45,746 nucleotides of DNA from Treponema sp. (GTDB lineage Bacteria > Spirochaetota > Spirochaetia > Treponematales > Breznakiellaceae), in the NCBI GenBank assembly GCA_031265435.1, contig JAISCR010000027.1, forward strand, positions 1-45,746. The letters are read 5' to 3'. How positions within the stretch are numbered: position 1 is the stretch's first letter; every line of letters starts with the position of its first letter. The translations under genes were made by a program, and so were the position numbers. Shown one piece after another: positions 25,769-33,618 of this stretch. The notes beneath the pieces were generated by a model. That model searched no databases. It was not told where the DNA came from and saw nothing but the letters and a program-made list of their open reading frames with translations.

Positions 25769-26374
25769 TTATGCCTGGGCTTCTTCGGCAGGGGTGCTTT
25801 CCGCCGGGACTTGAGCGGGCTGGGCTTCGGCGGGAGGAGCATTTTCCGCCGGCTGGGAAGCCGTTTCTTCCCGGGGCTCTTCCCTTCTCCCTCTCCTGGG
25901 GCGGGCCGGAGCACTTTCCGTTTTTATCTCCTGACCCGCTACGGTAATGCCGATTTCCGCGGCGGCGCTTTCATAAAGCTTAATAAGGGCCTTGTATTTT
26001 CCGACACTCTTGAAATTGCTTCCCATAAGCTCGATCCGTTTCCGTTCCACCCGAAAGCCCTGTTTTGCGAGTTCATCCATGATGGTCTGAGTGGTCACCG
26101 CTCCGTAGAGCCGTCCGTTGGGCCCGGCAGGCATGGTAATGGTCAGTTCCACATTTTCAAGCTTCTCTTTGAGACCCGCCGCGTCTTTTCGTTTTTCAGC
26201 CTTCCGCCCTTCAATCTCTTCCTTCCGCCCTTCAAACAGCTTTACCGTCCGATCATTATAGGGAAGGGCTATTCCCCGGGGAAAAAGAAAATTCCGGGCA
26301 TAGCCTTTGGCTACGTCCTTTACATCCCCCTCTTCACCGAGGGTGGAGAGATCCTTGTTCAAAATAACTTTCAT
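25769..26374 (-). CDS. rplI: 50S ribosomal protein L9
   Basis: 201 aa. N-terminal 150 residues are normal L9: MKVILNKDLSTLGEEGDVKD, GYARNFLFPRGIALPYN, then the long connecting helix and the C-terminal RNA-binding domain (GPNGRLYGAVTTQTI, VERKRIELMG). The last ~50 residues are an extra Ala/Pro/Glu/Arg tail not found in typical L9 (about 148 aa). L9 stabilises the L1 stalk region and helps prevent frameshifting. SD GGGAG lies about 9 nt upstream. Confidence 0.95.
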   Translation of the reverse strand: MKVILNKDLSTLGEEGDVKDVAKGYARNFLFPRGIALPYNDRTVKLFEGRKEEIEGRKAEKRKDAAGLKEKLENVELTITMPAGPNGRLYGAVTTQTIMDELAKQGFRVERKRIELMGSNFKSVGKYKALIKLYESAAAEIGITVAGQEIKTESAPARPRRGRREEPREETASQPAENAPPAEAQPAQVPAESTPAEEAQA

Positions 26375-26435
26375 AACCGAACTCCCTGAAAAAGCCTTGA
26401 GACATAAAGCCCTGGCTTTTTTTTACAGTATAAGC

Positions 26436-26449
26436 GTCCTGTACAGGAC
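26436..26449. promoter_or_regulatory. Perfect 14-bp palindrome before rplI with a possible internal -10 box
   Basis: GTCCTGTACAGGAC lies in the 91-bp gap between the DUF2232 gene and rplI. On the - strand a TATACT follows 4 nt later (26428-26433), so the palindrome would overlap the region just upstream of the -10 of an internal promoter for rplI-dnaB-comFB; no good -35 was found. On the + strand an AAAGC-CCTG-GCTTT hairpin followed by eight T (about 26406-26424) resembles a terminator but has no + strand gene to end. Factor unknown. Confidence 0.45.
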
Positions 26450-26465
26450 ACTTTTGGCGAACAAA

Positions 26466-27503
26466 TCAATCCTCAGGAGTAGAGGACGGTTCGCCGGTTT
26501 TCAAAACCCGTAAAGGCAGCCAATTTTCAGCGATTCCCAGGAGCGTAAGCGCCCCCAGAAAAAACGCGTTGATTCCGGGACTTAGAAGCATAAAGATTAT
26601 CACAAAGCGGAAAAAAAAGCGGCTTCCCTTTTTCAACCTGCCGACGAAAAAAGAGAGTATCCCCGTACCCTGGGCGAGAAACAGCGCCGCGGAGGCAAAA
26701 AGGACATTCCAGGCTACAGTTTCCACCGGAGAGACGGCGCTTAAACGGAAAACCAGGACAGCCAGGAGCGAAAAGGAGAGTATCCAGACAGGGAAAAAGT
26801 CCGCATGAAAAGCGGCAAGCCTCCCTGAAAGCGAATCAAAAGGCGCCGGCATGCCCCGGCGTTTGAAGTAATGGCCCGCAAAAAAGAAGGCGATTTCCCG
26901 GCTTAGTACCAGGAGGAAAAGGCAGGAAGCAAAACCGCCGCCCCTCAGGATAAGGTTTCTGATGATCCCGGCCAGTCTGCCGGAATTCAAAAAACGCTCC
27001 ATGCCCTCCGCGGCGGCGTTTCCGGGCTGAGTCGTATAGATTTTCAGCAATACTTCTGTCTGGGATTCTATAAAGAGATTAAAGGTCTCCCCGTTGGAAA
27101 AACCAAAGAGGATCAGGAGAAAGACAAGAAAACTCAGGGTAGATCCGATGATGATCCGGTATGGGATTTTAAGACTAAGAAGTCCTGTCGCGGGGGGAAT
27201 CATGATCCAGAGAAACGATGCGGAGCTAAGGGCTATGACCAGTATGTCGAGACCGATAATTCCAGGAATTCCGGTTCCCGCGGCAGGAGAGCTGAAAAGC
27301 GTAAAAAACGCCGTCAAAAATCCATTAAAAACAGCCATAACCATGGCCGCGGCCCAGGCAGTTTGAGGATTTGAGGTCAAGGCAGTAAACCCCAAAGGAA
27401 CAAGAAACAGAAACGAGAGGAGCCCGCTCCGCAAGAAGAGAGTGCTGAGCCCCAGACTCACCAGAAAGGGTAACGGACGGATACCCCTCAACGCCGTATC
27501 CAT
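26466..27503 (-). CDS. DUF2232 / YybS-like integral membrane protein
   Basis: 345 aa from the ATG at 27503; a TTG at 27533 would add 10 residues and overlap the rpsR stop, and neither has a clear SD. About 8 hydrophobic segments (for example LPFLVSLGLSTLFL, FLFLVPLGFTALT, WAAAMVMAVFNGFLTAFFT, MLLSPGINAFFLGALTLLGI). Membrane proteins of this type often sit between rpsR and rplI. The function is unknown, although a role in cell-envelope or sporulation-independent processes has been proposed for the family. Identification rests on topology and locus. Confidence 0.65.
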   Translation of the reverse strand: MDTALRGIRPLPFLVSLGLSTLFLRSGLLSFLFLVPLGFTALTSNPQTAWAAAMVMAVFNGFLTAFFTLFSSPAAGTGIPGIIGLDILVIALSSASFLWIMIPPATGLLSLKIPYRIIIGSTLSFLVFLLILFGFSNGETFNLFIESQTEVLLKIYTTQPGNAAAEGMERFLNSGRLAGIIRNLILRGGGFASCLFLLVLSREIAFFFAGHYFKRRGMPAPFDSLSGRLAAFHADFFPVWILSFSLLAVLVFRLSAVSPVETVAWNVLFASAALFLAQGTGILSFFVGRLKKGSRFFFRFVIIFMLLSPGINAFFLGALTLLGIAENWLPLRVLKTGEPSSTPED

Positions 27504-27519
27504 GGCTGTCCGGCTGAAT

Positions 27520-27840
27520 TTAATCGGCGACAAAAGGCAGGAGAGCGATGATCCGCGCCCGTTTTATTGCCAGAGCCAGCGCCCGCTGATGCCTGGCACA
27601 GGTTCCGGTAATGCGCCGGGGAAGGATCTTGCCCCGTTCCGTAATAAAACGACGGAGCGTATCCGCATCCTTGTAATCAATTTTGAGCTTCTGGGTGCAG
27701 AATTTGCAGACCTTTTTTTTGAAGAAGACCTTACCCTTGCCCCGGCCCCGGTCTTCACTATCCCGGCCGTCCATCTGTACATCCATACCCCTGTCCCGTT
27801 CCGGCCGGGGGCTCCTTTCTTCATATTTTTCATCAGACAT
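27520..27840 (-). CDS. rpsR: 30S ribosomal protein S18
   Basis: 106 aa. The C-terminal ~70 residues are S18: [50 protein letters not shown] split over two helices, LLPFVAD. The zinc-type cysteines (CKFC, and TCARH) are retained. The N-terminus carries about 35 extra Asp/Arg/Glu-rich residues ([15 protein letters not shown]). S18 pairs with S6 on the 30S platform. SD AAGGAG before the ATG. Confidence 0.95.
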   Translation of the reverse strand: MSDEKYEERSPRPERDRGMDVQMDGRDSEDRGRGKGKVFFKKKVCKFCTQKLKIDYKDADTLRRFITERGKILPRRITGTCARHQRALALAIKRARIIALLPFVAD

Positions 27841-27861
27841 ATATGTACTCCTTAGTTGGTT

Positions 27862-28332
27862 TTAGAATGGTATATCGTCGGTAAAATCGTCCCCGGCAGG
27901 GGGAGGAGCGCTTTCCCGGGAACCCTGATCCTCCCTGGAGGAATGATCCTGTCCGGATTGAGACCAGGAACCGCCGCCCGGCTGGGCGGAAGTCTGCTGG
28001 CCGTCATTTCTGCTCAAAAGCTGGATGTTGTTTGCTACAATCTCCACCTTTGAACGGTTCTGGCCGTCCTGCTGCCAGCGATCCTGCCTGAGTTCGCCGT
28101 CGATTCCCACCATTTTTCCCTTGATCAGATGCTGGTTTAGAGCTTCCCCGGTTCTGCCCCACAGGACAATATCGAAAAAGCTGGCTTCTTCCACCCATTG
28201 ATCACCGTTTTTCCGGTTGCGGTTTACCGCTATGGAGAATTTACAAACCGCCTGACCCGACGCGGTATACTTCAGCTCCGCATCCCGGGTAAGCCGCCCG
28301 ATAAGGATAACACGGTTCAGATCAGTAGCCAC
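27862..28332 (-). CDS. ssb: Single-stranded DNA-binding protein
   Basis: 156 aa from a GTG start with AGGAG 7 nt upstream. OB-fold N-terminal half: DLNRVILIGRLTRDAELKYT, CKFSIAVNR, FDIVLWGRTGEAL, KMVGIDGELRQDRW. A Gly/Gln/Ser-rich linker follows and the protein ends in the acidic partner-binding tip DDIPF. Coats ssDNA in replication and repair. Lies between rpsF and rpsR, its usual place. Confidence 0.96.
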   Translation of the reverse strand: MATDLNRVILIGRLTRDAELKYTASGQAVCKFSIAVNRNRKNGDQWVEEASFFDIVLWGRTGEALNQHLIKGKMVGIDGELRQDRWQQDGQNRSKVEIVANNIQLLSRNDGQQTSAQPGGGSWSQSGQDHSSREDQGSRESAPPPAGDDFTDDIPF

Positions 28333-28341
28333 CTGACACTC

Positions 28342-28623
28342 CTATTCCTCTATCCTGACAAAGAGATACTTGAGGAGATTTTGGTTGAGTTTGAAAACCC
28401 GGTCGAGAGCACTTATCCTGGCCGGATCCGCCTTGATGATGAAGAGGACGTACTTTCCCCTTCTCCGTTTCTGGATTTCGTAGGCCAAATCCCGGTCACC
28501 GGTTTCTTCAGTCTTTTCGATCTCCACGCCATTGGCAGTTAAATTGGCAAGAAGCGTTTCCCTGCCGGCTTTGTGCTGGTCTTCCTCCAGAGGAAAGACG
28601 ACCACAAGTTCATAGCGACGCAT
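28342..28623 (-). CDS. rpsF: 30S ribosomal protein S6
   Basis: 93 aa, normal length. RRYELVVVFPLEEDQ start, ETGDRDLAYEIQKRRRGKYVLF and a closing LLKYLFVRIEE. SD AAGGAGG 5 nt before the ATG. First gene of rpsF-ssb-rpsR-DUF2232-rplI-dnaB-comFB, with a strong promoter and a hairpin leader upstream. Confidence 0.95.
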   Translation of the reverse strand: MRRYELVVVFPLEEDQHKAGRETLLANLTANGVEIEKTEETGDRDLAYEIQKRRRGKYVLFIIKADPARISALDRVFKLNQNLLKYLFVRIEE

Positions 28624-28650
28624 AGGTCCTCCTTACGGACTTCTGTTTTT

Positions 28651-28680
28651 CCCGGCAAAACCGGGTTTGGCCTGCCCGGG
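28651..28680 (-). promoter_or_regulatory. rpsF leader hairpin, candidate S6:S18 autoregulatory site
   Basis: The transcript leader contains CCCGG-TTTTG-CCGGG (stem 28651-28655 with 28661-28665) and a second GC-rich palindrome CCCGGG (28675-28680). In many bacteria the S6:S18 complex binds a CCG-bearing stem in this leader to shut down its own operon. The position and CCG content fit; the exact consensus was not tested. Confidence 0.4.
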
Positions 28681-28702
28681 GGACAGACAAAGAGGTTTCT
28701 GT

Positions 28703-28731
28703 AGTTTACTAAAAATGAAAAGTTTTGTCCA
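28703..28731 (-). promoter_or_regulatory. Promoter of the rpsF operon
   Basis: On the - strand TGGACA (28731-28726, one mismatch from TTGACA), a 17-nt spacer, then TAAACT (28708-28703, four of six matches). The expected start near 28696 leaves a ~73-nt leader containing the hairpins before rpsF. Confidence 0.6.
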
Positions 28732-28769
28732 GCACACAAAAACCATGTGAGTTTGCCGATAGTATTGAT

Positions 28770-29213
28770 ATGAACAAAAGGATAAATTTTGAAGATAACA
28801 TCTTTATGCTCAATGCGCGGCTCAGACTGGTACAGGATCAGATGCATCTTGATACGGATCCGGTATTGTTTTTACAAAAAACTCTGGATGATGTGATCTT
28901 TATTGATTATGCTCTGGGAATATTGCTTGAACAACTGCTTCAAAATGAACGGCTTCTCGAAAGGGACGAACAACTGGAAAATCTTTCCGAACTGGAATGG
29001 CAGTTTTCACAGGCACTTTCAGGCCTCCGTAACGAACTCGAAAACAGCGGGAATCCGGATATTTCCGGGTTTGCCGGTAAACTTGACATTCTGGAAGAAC
29101 ACAGGCATCTCCACAATGACAGTATCTCAGGAGCCTCACGGAAGGGTAATTCAGGAAGCGCCGAACCCCTGGTCAGTTCCGATGAATTGAACCGGCTTCT
29201 CAAAGATTTTTAG
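28770..29213 (+). CDS. Conserved-looking hypothetical acidic helical protein
   Basis: 147 aa from ATG 28770; a TTG at 28725 is open but would overlap the divergent promoter, so I prefer the ATG. No SD is clear. Sequence is mostly helical and acidic (MNKRINFEDNIFMLNARLRL, LLEQLLQNERLLERDEQLE), with a polar Ser/Gly-rich linker and a short C-terminal helix SDELNRLLKDF. No recognised domain, signal peptide or membrane segment. It is 16 nt upstream of rsmD, so it may be co-transcribed. Could be a spirochaete-specific structural or regulatory protein. Confidence 0.6.
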   Translation: MNKRINFEDNIFMLNARLRLVQDQMHLDTDPVLFLQKTLDDVIFIDYALGILLEQLLQNERLLERDEQLENLSELEWQFSQALSGLRNELENSGNPDISGFAGKLDILEEHRHLHNDSISGASRKGNSGSAEPLVSSDELNRLLKDF

Positions 29214-29229
29214 TCCAGATAACGATAGT

Positions 29230-29784
29230 ATGCGAATTACCGGCGGTATGTTAAAAGGAAGACAGGTACATATTCCTCCGGGCGTGATACGGCCCAGCAT
29301 GGATCGCATGAGGGAATCGGTATTCGCCGTTTTGGGGGATCTTTCCGGTCTTTCTTTCCTGGATCTCTTTTCCGGTACGGGGATTATTGCTCTGGAAGCC
29401 GCTTCCCGCAACGCCGGGCCTGTCGAGGCGGTGGAAGCGGATCCCGGCAAACGCGGTATCCTAATCAAAAATGTTTCGATTTCGCCGGTGCGGATTCAGT
29501 GCCGTTTTATGTCTGTAGAACTCTATGCTAAACGGGCAAAGAGAAGCTTCAATGTTATCTTTTGCGATCCTCCCTTCCCATACGGTTATAGATGGGAACT
29601 GATCGGTAACATTGCCGCTTCTCCCCTTGTAAACAACGAAACAAGGCTTCTTATCCACCGCCCCCGCGAGGATTATCACGAAGAGGAAATTCCCTTCCTT
29701 TCCATGAAAGACCGGCGGGAATACGGAAGATCCATCGTGGATTTTTATCAGGGCAGAAAAAATGATCCTCCCACTGAGACATAA
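29230..29784 (+). CDS. rsmD: 16S rRNA (guanine966-N2)-methyltransferase
   Basis: 184 aa, the usual RsmD size. Starts MRITGGMLKGRQVHIPPG, then IRPSMDRMRESVFAVL, SAM-binding motif I LDLFSGTGIIALEAASR, and catalytic motif IV FCDPPFPYG. Methylates G966 of 16S rRNA on the assembled 30S. The match is strong across the length; no alteration of key residues is seen. Confidence 0.93.
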   Translation: MRITGGMLKGRQVHIPPGVIRPSMDRMRESVFAVLGDLSGLSFLDLFSGTGIIALEAASRNAGPVEAVEADPGKRGILIKNVSISPVRIQCRFMSVELYAKRAKRSFNVIFCDPPFPYGYRWELIGNIAASPLVNNETRLLIHRPREDYHEEEIPFLSMKDRREYGRSIVDFYQGRKNDPPTET

Positions 29785-29800
29785 AAAAAACAGATTGTCT

Positions 29801-29829
29801 TTGACAAAGCGGAAAAATATGGTTAGGAT
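29801..29829 (+). promoter_or_regulatory. Promoter upstream of the TPR gene pair and rlmN
   Basis: TTGACA (29801-29806, perfect -35), 17-nt spacer, TAGGAT (29824-29829, four of six). An AAAGGAG resembling an SD at about 29836-29842 is followed by no normal start codon, so the leader of about 65 nt to the gene at 29901 may have another role. Confidence 0.6.
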
Positions 29830-29900
29830 TACATTAAAGGAGACCTCAAAATCCGGCAGGTTTTTATTGGAATTCCCTTAATTACATAATCAGGCTGAAA

Positions 29901-30248
29901 ATGGATTATAAAAAGGTATTTGAAAAGTTTGACGGGGAGAGTTTTTTTGTCAAAACTACCGGCCGGACAGTGCTGGATGCTTCCCAAAAAGCAGCCCTCA
30001 ACCGAAAAGGTAATACAATTTTTAATAACGGAGATATTGAAGGAGCCAAAAGGATCTTTATTACTACCGGTTATTCGGACGGTCTTGTCCGGATCGGCGA
30101 CGCATACAAGGCCCAGGGCCGGCTTCTGGATGCCCTCAAAATGTATCGGCAGGCGCCTGACAAAACAAAGGCGGAACCCATTATTATGCAGCTGTCCCGG
30201 TTACTGCAGGATCTTATGCACGAGGACGAGGCAGCGCCACATGAGTGA
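29901..30248 (+). CDS. Hypothetical TPR-like small protein
   Basis: 115 aa, ATG start without a strong SD. The middle and end look like a helical repeat pair (IFNNGDIEGAKRIFITTGY, GDAYKAQGRLLDALKMYRQA), similar to a TPR unit; the N-terminal 30 residues are polar. Cytoplasmic. Its stop overlaps the next gene by 8 nt, so translation is coupled to the large TPR protein, which it may assist. Confidence 0.65.
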   Translation: MDYKKVFEKFDGESFFVKTTGRTVLDASQKAALNRKGNTIFNNGDIEGAKRIFITTGYSDGLVRIGDAYKAQGRLLDALKMYRQAPDKTKAEPIIMQLSRLLQDLMHEDEAAPHE

Positions 30249-31404
30249 AACGGATAACCGGACAGAACCCGCCGCCGGGGAGAGAATGTTCCTCCGCTCA
30301 GGCGTTTTCCCGGGATCCCTCCCGGAGCAGGAAACAGAGCCTGAACTTTCCGGGCTTTCCAAAAAAGGCTACCAGCTCCTGAAAGAAAACAAGAGCGGCG
30401 AAGCGGTTGATTGTTTTTCCAAAATTCTTGCCATAGACGAAAACAATAATTATGCGCTGGTGGGTATGGGAGACGCTGCCCGCAAACGGGGAAACTTCAA
30501 GGATGCGATAACATACTATCAGCATTGCCTCTCGTCCCACCCCGGAAACAACTATGCCCTTTTCGGTCTTGCCGACTGTTACAAGGCGCTGAATCAGTTC
30601 CATAAAGCCATTGAAATATGGGAGCAGTATCTCAATCATGATGACAAAAACATAACGGTTCTGACGCGGATTGCCGACGCATACCGGAAAGTACGGGATT
30701 TCAAACATTCAAAGTCGGTATATCTGCAAGTGCTTGAAATGGAAGACGCCAATCCTTATGCGATTATAGGACTGGGGCATCTCCACTACGACTTCAAGGA
30801 ATACCGGGAAGCTCTTTTCTACTGGGAAAAGATGCTCGGCATAAACCGGGAAAATGTAGATCTACGGGTTCTTACCTCCATCGGGAATTGTTACCGGAAA
30901 CTCAAAACTTTTGACAGCGGCATTGATTTTTTTGAACAGGCCTTAAGGCGGGAACCTTACAATTTTTATGCCCTCTTCGGTCTTGCGGACTGCTACCGCG
31001 GGATGAATATGCAGGATCGCTCTCTGGAATACTGGAACAGGATTCTGGAACAGGATCCCCGGAACAAGGTAATCCTTACCAGGGCGGGAGACGCATACCG
31101 GCATCTCAAAGAATTTGACAAGGCTACGCTCTACTATGAGCGGGCCTTAAACATCGAATTTGACACGTATGCCGTACTCGGTCTGGCCTTGATTGCAAAG
31201 GATCAGGGCCGCTATGATGAGTCTTCAGAATCTCTGCGGCGGCTCATTCAGCAGGATCCCAAAAACTACCGGCTCTACATGGAACTTGCCGATTCAAGGA
31301 TCAAAAAAGGCGCCAAACGGGAGGCGGTAGAAATTCTGGAAGAATGTCAGAGGCAGGGACTGCGGCACGGCAGTATTACCGAAATGCTGGAACGTCTCCG
31401 GTGA
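30241..31404 (+). CDS. Tetratricopeptide-repeat protein
   Basis: 387 aa from the ATG at 30241, inside the end of the upstream gene. About nine TPR units cover residues 40-380, each with the pattern YALFGLADCYKALNQFHKAI, then WEQYLNHDDKN. Some units carry unusually regular FGLADCYR cores at ~34-residue spacing. No signal peptide. TPR scaffolds bind partner proteins; no partner is visible here. It overlaps the rlmN start (GTGA), so the three genes form one tight unit. Confidence 0.85.
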   Translation: MSETDNRTEPAAGERMFLRSGVFPGSLPEQETEPELSGLSKKGYQLLKENKSGEAVDCFSKILAIDENNNYALVGMGDAARKRGNFKDAITYYQHCLSSHPGNNYALFGLADCYKALNQFHKAIEIWEQYLNHDDKNITVLTRIADAYRKVRDFKHSKSVYLQVLEMEDANPYAIIGLGHLHYDFKEYREALFYWEKMLGINRENVDLRVLTSIGNCYRKLKTFDSGIDFFEQALRREPYNFYALFGLADCYRGMNMQDRSLEYWNRILEQDPRNKVILTRAGDAYRHLKEFDKATLYYERALNIEFDTYAVLGLALIAKDQGRYDESSESLRRLIQQDPKNYRLYMELADSRIKKGAKREAVEILEECQRQGLRHGSITEMLERLR

Positions 31405-32414
31405 AAACTGCCCTCTCGGGCCTAAAGCCCGCAGAGCTTGAAAAAATCCTTGATCCCCTTCCCGCCTACAGGGCAAAACAGATCTTCGCCTGGATTCAGG
31501 GAGGAACAAAAAGTTTTGAGGAGATGAGCAATCTTCCCCTGCCCCTCCGCCGGGAACTGGGAGAAAAATTTCTTGTCCGCGGAGGCGTCCTCGCAGACTG
31601 TCTTGAGGACGGCGACGGAACAAAGAAACTGCAGCTTGAACTTACCGACGGGGCAAAGATAGAAACGGTGCTGCTTTCCGACGGGAATGAACGCAGGACT
31701 GCCTGCCTTTCCACCCAGGCGGGATGCCCCGCGGGCTGTGTTTTCTGCAAAACCGGCGCCCTGGGTTTCCGCAGAAACCTTACCACCGCGGAGATAGTTG
31801 AGCAGTTCCTCTTTTTACAGGATTACTGCGGCGTTATTTCCAACCTGGTGATCATGGGAATGGGGGAACCGCTTTACAATCTTGAAGAACTTCGCAGAGC
31901 CTTTGCCCTCTTTAGGGAACGGGGCATTTCCCCGCGCAGAATCACTGTTTCCACAAGCGGCGTTGCGGAAGGAATACGGGATCTGGCCGATAGGGGGCCG
32001 CCTGTAAGACTGGCTCTCTCTCTTACCGCCGCCATTACGGAAAAACGGGAAGCCCTTATGCCCATAACAAAGACCAATCCCCTGCCTCTCCTCAGGGAAG
32101 CCCTGCTCTACTACCGGGAAAAACGCAGACAGCGGATAACCCTTGAAGCGGTTCTGCTGGGGGGAATCAACACCGGGGAGGCCGACGCGGAGGCCCTGGC
32201 ATCTTTTGCACGGGGACTGGATACGGTAGTAAACCTGATACCCTGGAATCCCGTAGAGGACCTGAAATTTCAAGGCCGCCCCCTGAGGGAACCGGGGGCC
32301 GCGGAATGCAAGGCATTTGCGGACATGCTTGAAAAGAAGGGCCTGAGCATCACCCGGCGCTACCGTAAGGGTCTGGGCATCTGCGGCGCCTGCGGGCAGC
32401 TGGGAGTGGTATAG
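31401..32414 (+). CDS. rlmN: 23S rRNA/tRNA adenine-C2 methyltransferase (radical SAM)
   Basis: 337 aa from the GTG at 31401, which overlaps the upstream TPR stop. Radical SAM motif AGCPAGCVFCKTG (C-X3-C-X2-C) at about residue 110; N-terminal ELEKILDPLPAYRAKQIFAW; LVIMGMGEPLYNL; MPITKTNPLPLL; a C-terminal Cys in GICGACGQL consistent with the covalent intermediate. Methylates A2503 of 23S rRNA and A37 of some tRNAs. The convergent UroD gene ends 2 nt downstream. Confidence 0.95.
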   Translation: MKTALSGLKPAELEKILDPLPAYRAKQIFAWIQGGTKSFEEMSNLPLPLRRELGEKFLVRGGVLADCLEDGDGTKKLQLELTDGAKIETVLLSDGNERRTACLSTQAGCPAGCVFCKTGALGFRRNLTTAEIVEQFLFLQDYCGVISNLVIMGMGEPLYNLEELRRAFALFRERGISPRRITVSTSGVAEGIRDLADRGPPVRLALSLTAAITEKREALMPITKTNPLPLLREALLYYREKRRQRITLEAVLLGGINTGEADAEALASFARGLDTVVNLIPWNPVEDLKFQGRPLREPGAAECKAFADMLEKKGLSITRRYRKGLGICGACGQLGVV

Positions 32415-32416
32415 GC

Positions 32417-33481
32417 TTATTTTTTATATTCCCGGCAGGCTTCCACATAGGCAATGATATTTTCCCAGGGTACTTCCGGTTCCAGCACGTGAGTGGGAGC
32501 GGCCATCATTCCTCCTTTGGGCCCCATGGCGTCCAGACACTCCTTTACGGCAATCTTTACCTCCGAAGGACTTCCAAAGGGCATGACTGTTTGGGTGCCG
32601 ATGCATCCGTGGAAAGACAAACGGTCTCCATAGGCTCTCACAATTTCCCGGTAATTCATGGATTCAGGCTGTATCGGATTAAGAACATCTACCCCCGCTT
32701 CAATAAGGTCTTCAATGAAAGGCAGAACATACCCGCAGCTATGGTACATGATTATAATTTCAGGATTGAAATTCTTTACCTCATCTATTACTTTTTTAAG
32801 CCGGGGCTTAAGCCATGTCCTGTACAATTCCTGACTCATCATGATTTCCCTTTGCATCCCGATGTCGTCTCCCAGATAGATAATATCTACCCCTGCTCCG
32901 GCGTATGAAAGCGCCCGGATAACCGCCTGTTCCGTAACGGCGTCCAAAATAAATTCCGCGGCAGGTTCTCCACTCATCATATCCATCATGAGATCTTCCA
33001 TGCTCCGTATGTACCAGGATGTCTCCCATACTGTTACTTGCATATTCCCCACCGCCGCAAGGCCGCGCTTGTGCAGGGCATCTACCAGAGGTTTTTGATG
33101 ACTGTTATCCCCCTTTTCAAAATGAGGAAATGGATACTCCCTGATTTTCTCAAAATCCGTTATTCCCTGCAGGGGATGGAGCATGCGGGTCATGTGCATG
33201 GCCTGTGCGCTTCCCGGTACATGGGCTATTCCCCAATCGTCTATGACGGTACCTGCCTTAAGCGGACAGGAATACCATGATGAAAATTTCCCGGTATTAT
33301 CCGGCACTTTGATATCCGGAACATCACGCCAGGGCATATCAAAAAAATCCTGATAAGAAAGATCCGATCCGGTCTTTTCCCTGTACACGCCAACAAGATG
33401 GGGGGTCAGACTAAACTGCGGCGGGATATACTCAAAGCCCTTCCTCCGTAACAGGGACAAGAGATTTTCACGATGGTTCAT
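32417..33481 (-). CDS. UroD-family putative methyltransferase (paralogue A)
   Basis: 354 aa, SD GGGAGGAT before the ATG. Close paralogue of the gene at 40691-41767; they align without gaps through most of the length. Landmarks: RENLLSLLRRKG, DMPWRDVPDIKVPDN, SAQAMHMTRMLHPLQGI, YLGDDIGMQ, YHSCGYVLPFIEDLIEAG (H247-X-C249), DVLNPIQPESM, SFHGCIGTQ, and a UroD-like PTHVLEPEVPWEN. The third zinc Cys expected about 77 residues after C249 is absent. No HemE porphyrin signature (IPPQFSLTPH at that point). A solitary gene, not in a transporter operon, with a 14-bp inverted repeat upstream. Substrate unknown, probably the same as its GRE-linked paralogue. Confidence 0.75.
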   Translation of the reverse strand: MNHRENLLSLLRRKGFEYIPPQFSLTPHLVGVYREKTGSDLSYQDFFDMPWRDVPDIKVPDNTGKFSSWYSCPLKAGTVIDDWGIAHVPGSAQAMHMTRMLHPLQGITDFEKIREYPFPHFEKGDNSHQKPLVDALHKRGLAAVGNMQVTVWETSWYIRSMEDLMMDMMSGEPAAEFILDAVTEQAVIRALSYAGAGVDIIYLGDDIGMQREIMMSQELYRTWLKPRLKKVIDEVKNFNPEIIIMYHSCGYVLPFIEDLIEAGVDVLNPIQPESMNYREIVRAYGDRLSFHGCIGTQTVMPFGSPSEVKIAVKECLDAMGPKGGMMAAPTHVLEPEVPWENIIAYVEACREYKK

Positions 33482-33513
33482 AGATCCTCCCGGTTCAATG
33501 CGTTTTATAAAGC

Positions 33514-33552
33514 AGCCTGTCTATAATATTGTGCCCGCATTATAGACAGGCT
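33514..33552. promoter_or_regulatory. 14-bp perfect inverted repeat with TATAAT in each arm
   Basis: AGCCTGTCTATAAT (33514-33527) and its exact complement ATTATAGACAGGCT (33539-33552) flank an 11-nt loop. It lies 33 nt upstream of the UroD paralogue start. Each arm holds TATAAT, reading outward on both strands. It may be an operator overlapping a -10 box or a leader hairpin; no strong -35 fits. A second 6-bp hairpin (CGGGAA 33571-33576 with TTCCCG 33585-33590) lies nearer the LRR stop. Confidence 0.6.
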
Positions 33553-33618
33553 TTAATTATTCCATTGATTCGGGAAAATAACAATTCCCGGCGTTGCGCG
33601 CGGCAAGCCCCTTATACA

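Noticed and set aside
29836-29880. Short leader peptide after AAAGGAG upstream of the 29901 gene
   Set aside because: No ATG, GTG or TTG at suitable spacing, so no leader peptide can be supported.
29920-30240. N-terminal extension of the TPR protein to 29920
   Set aside because: It would overlap the small TPR-like gene for 320 nt and has an unrelated Arg/Cys-rich sequence; the ATG at 30241 is better.
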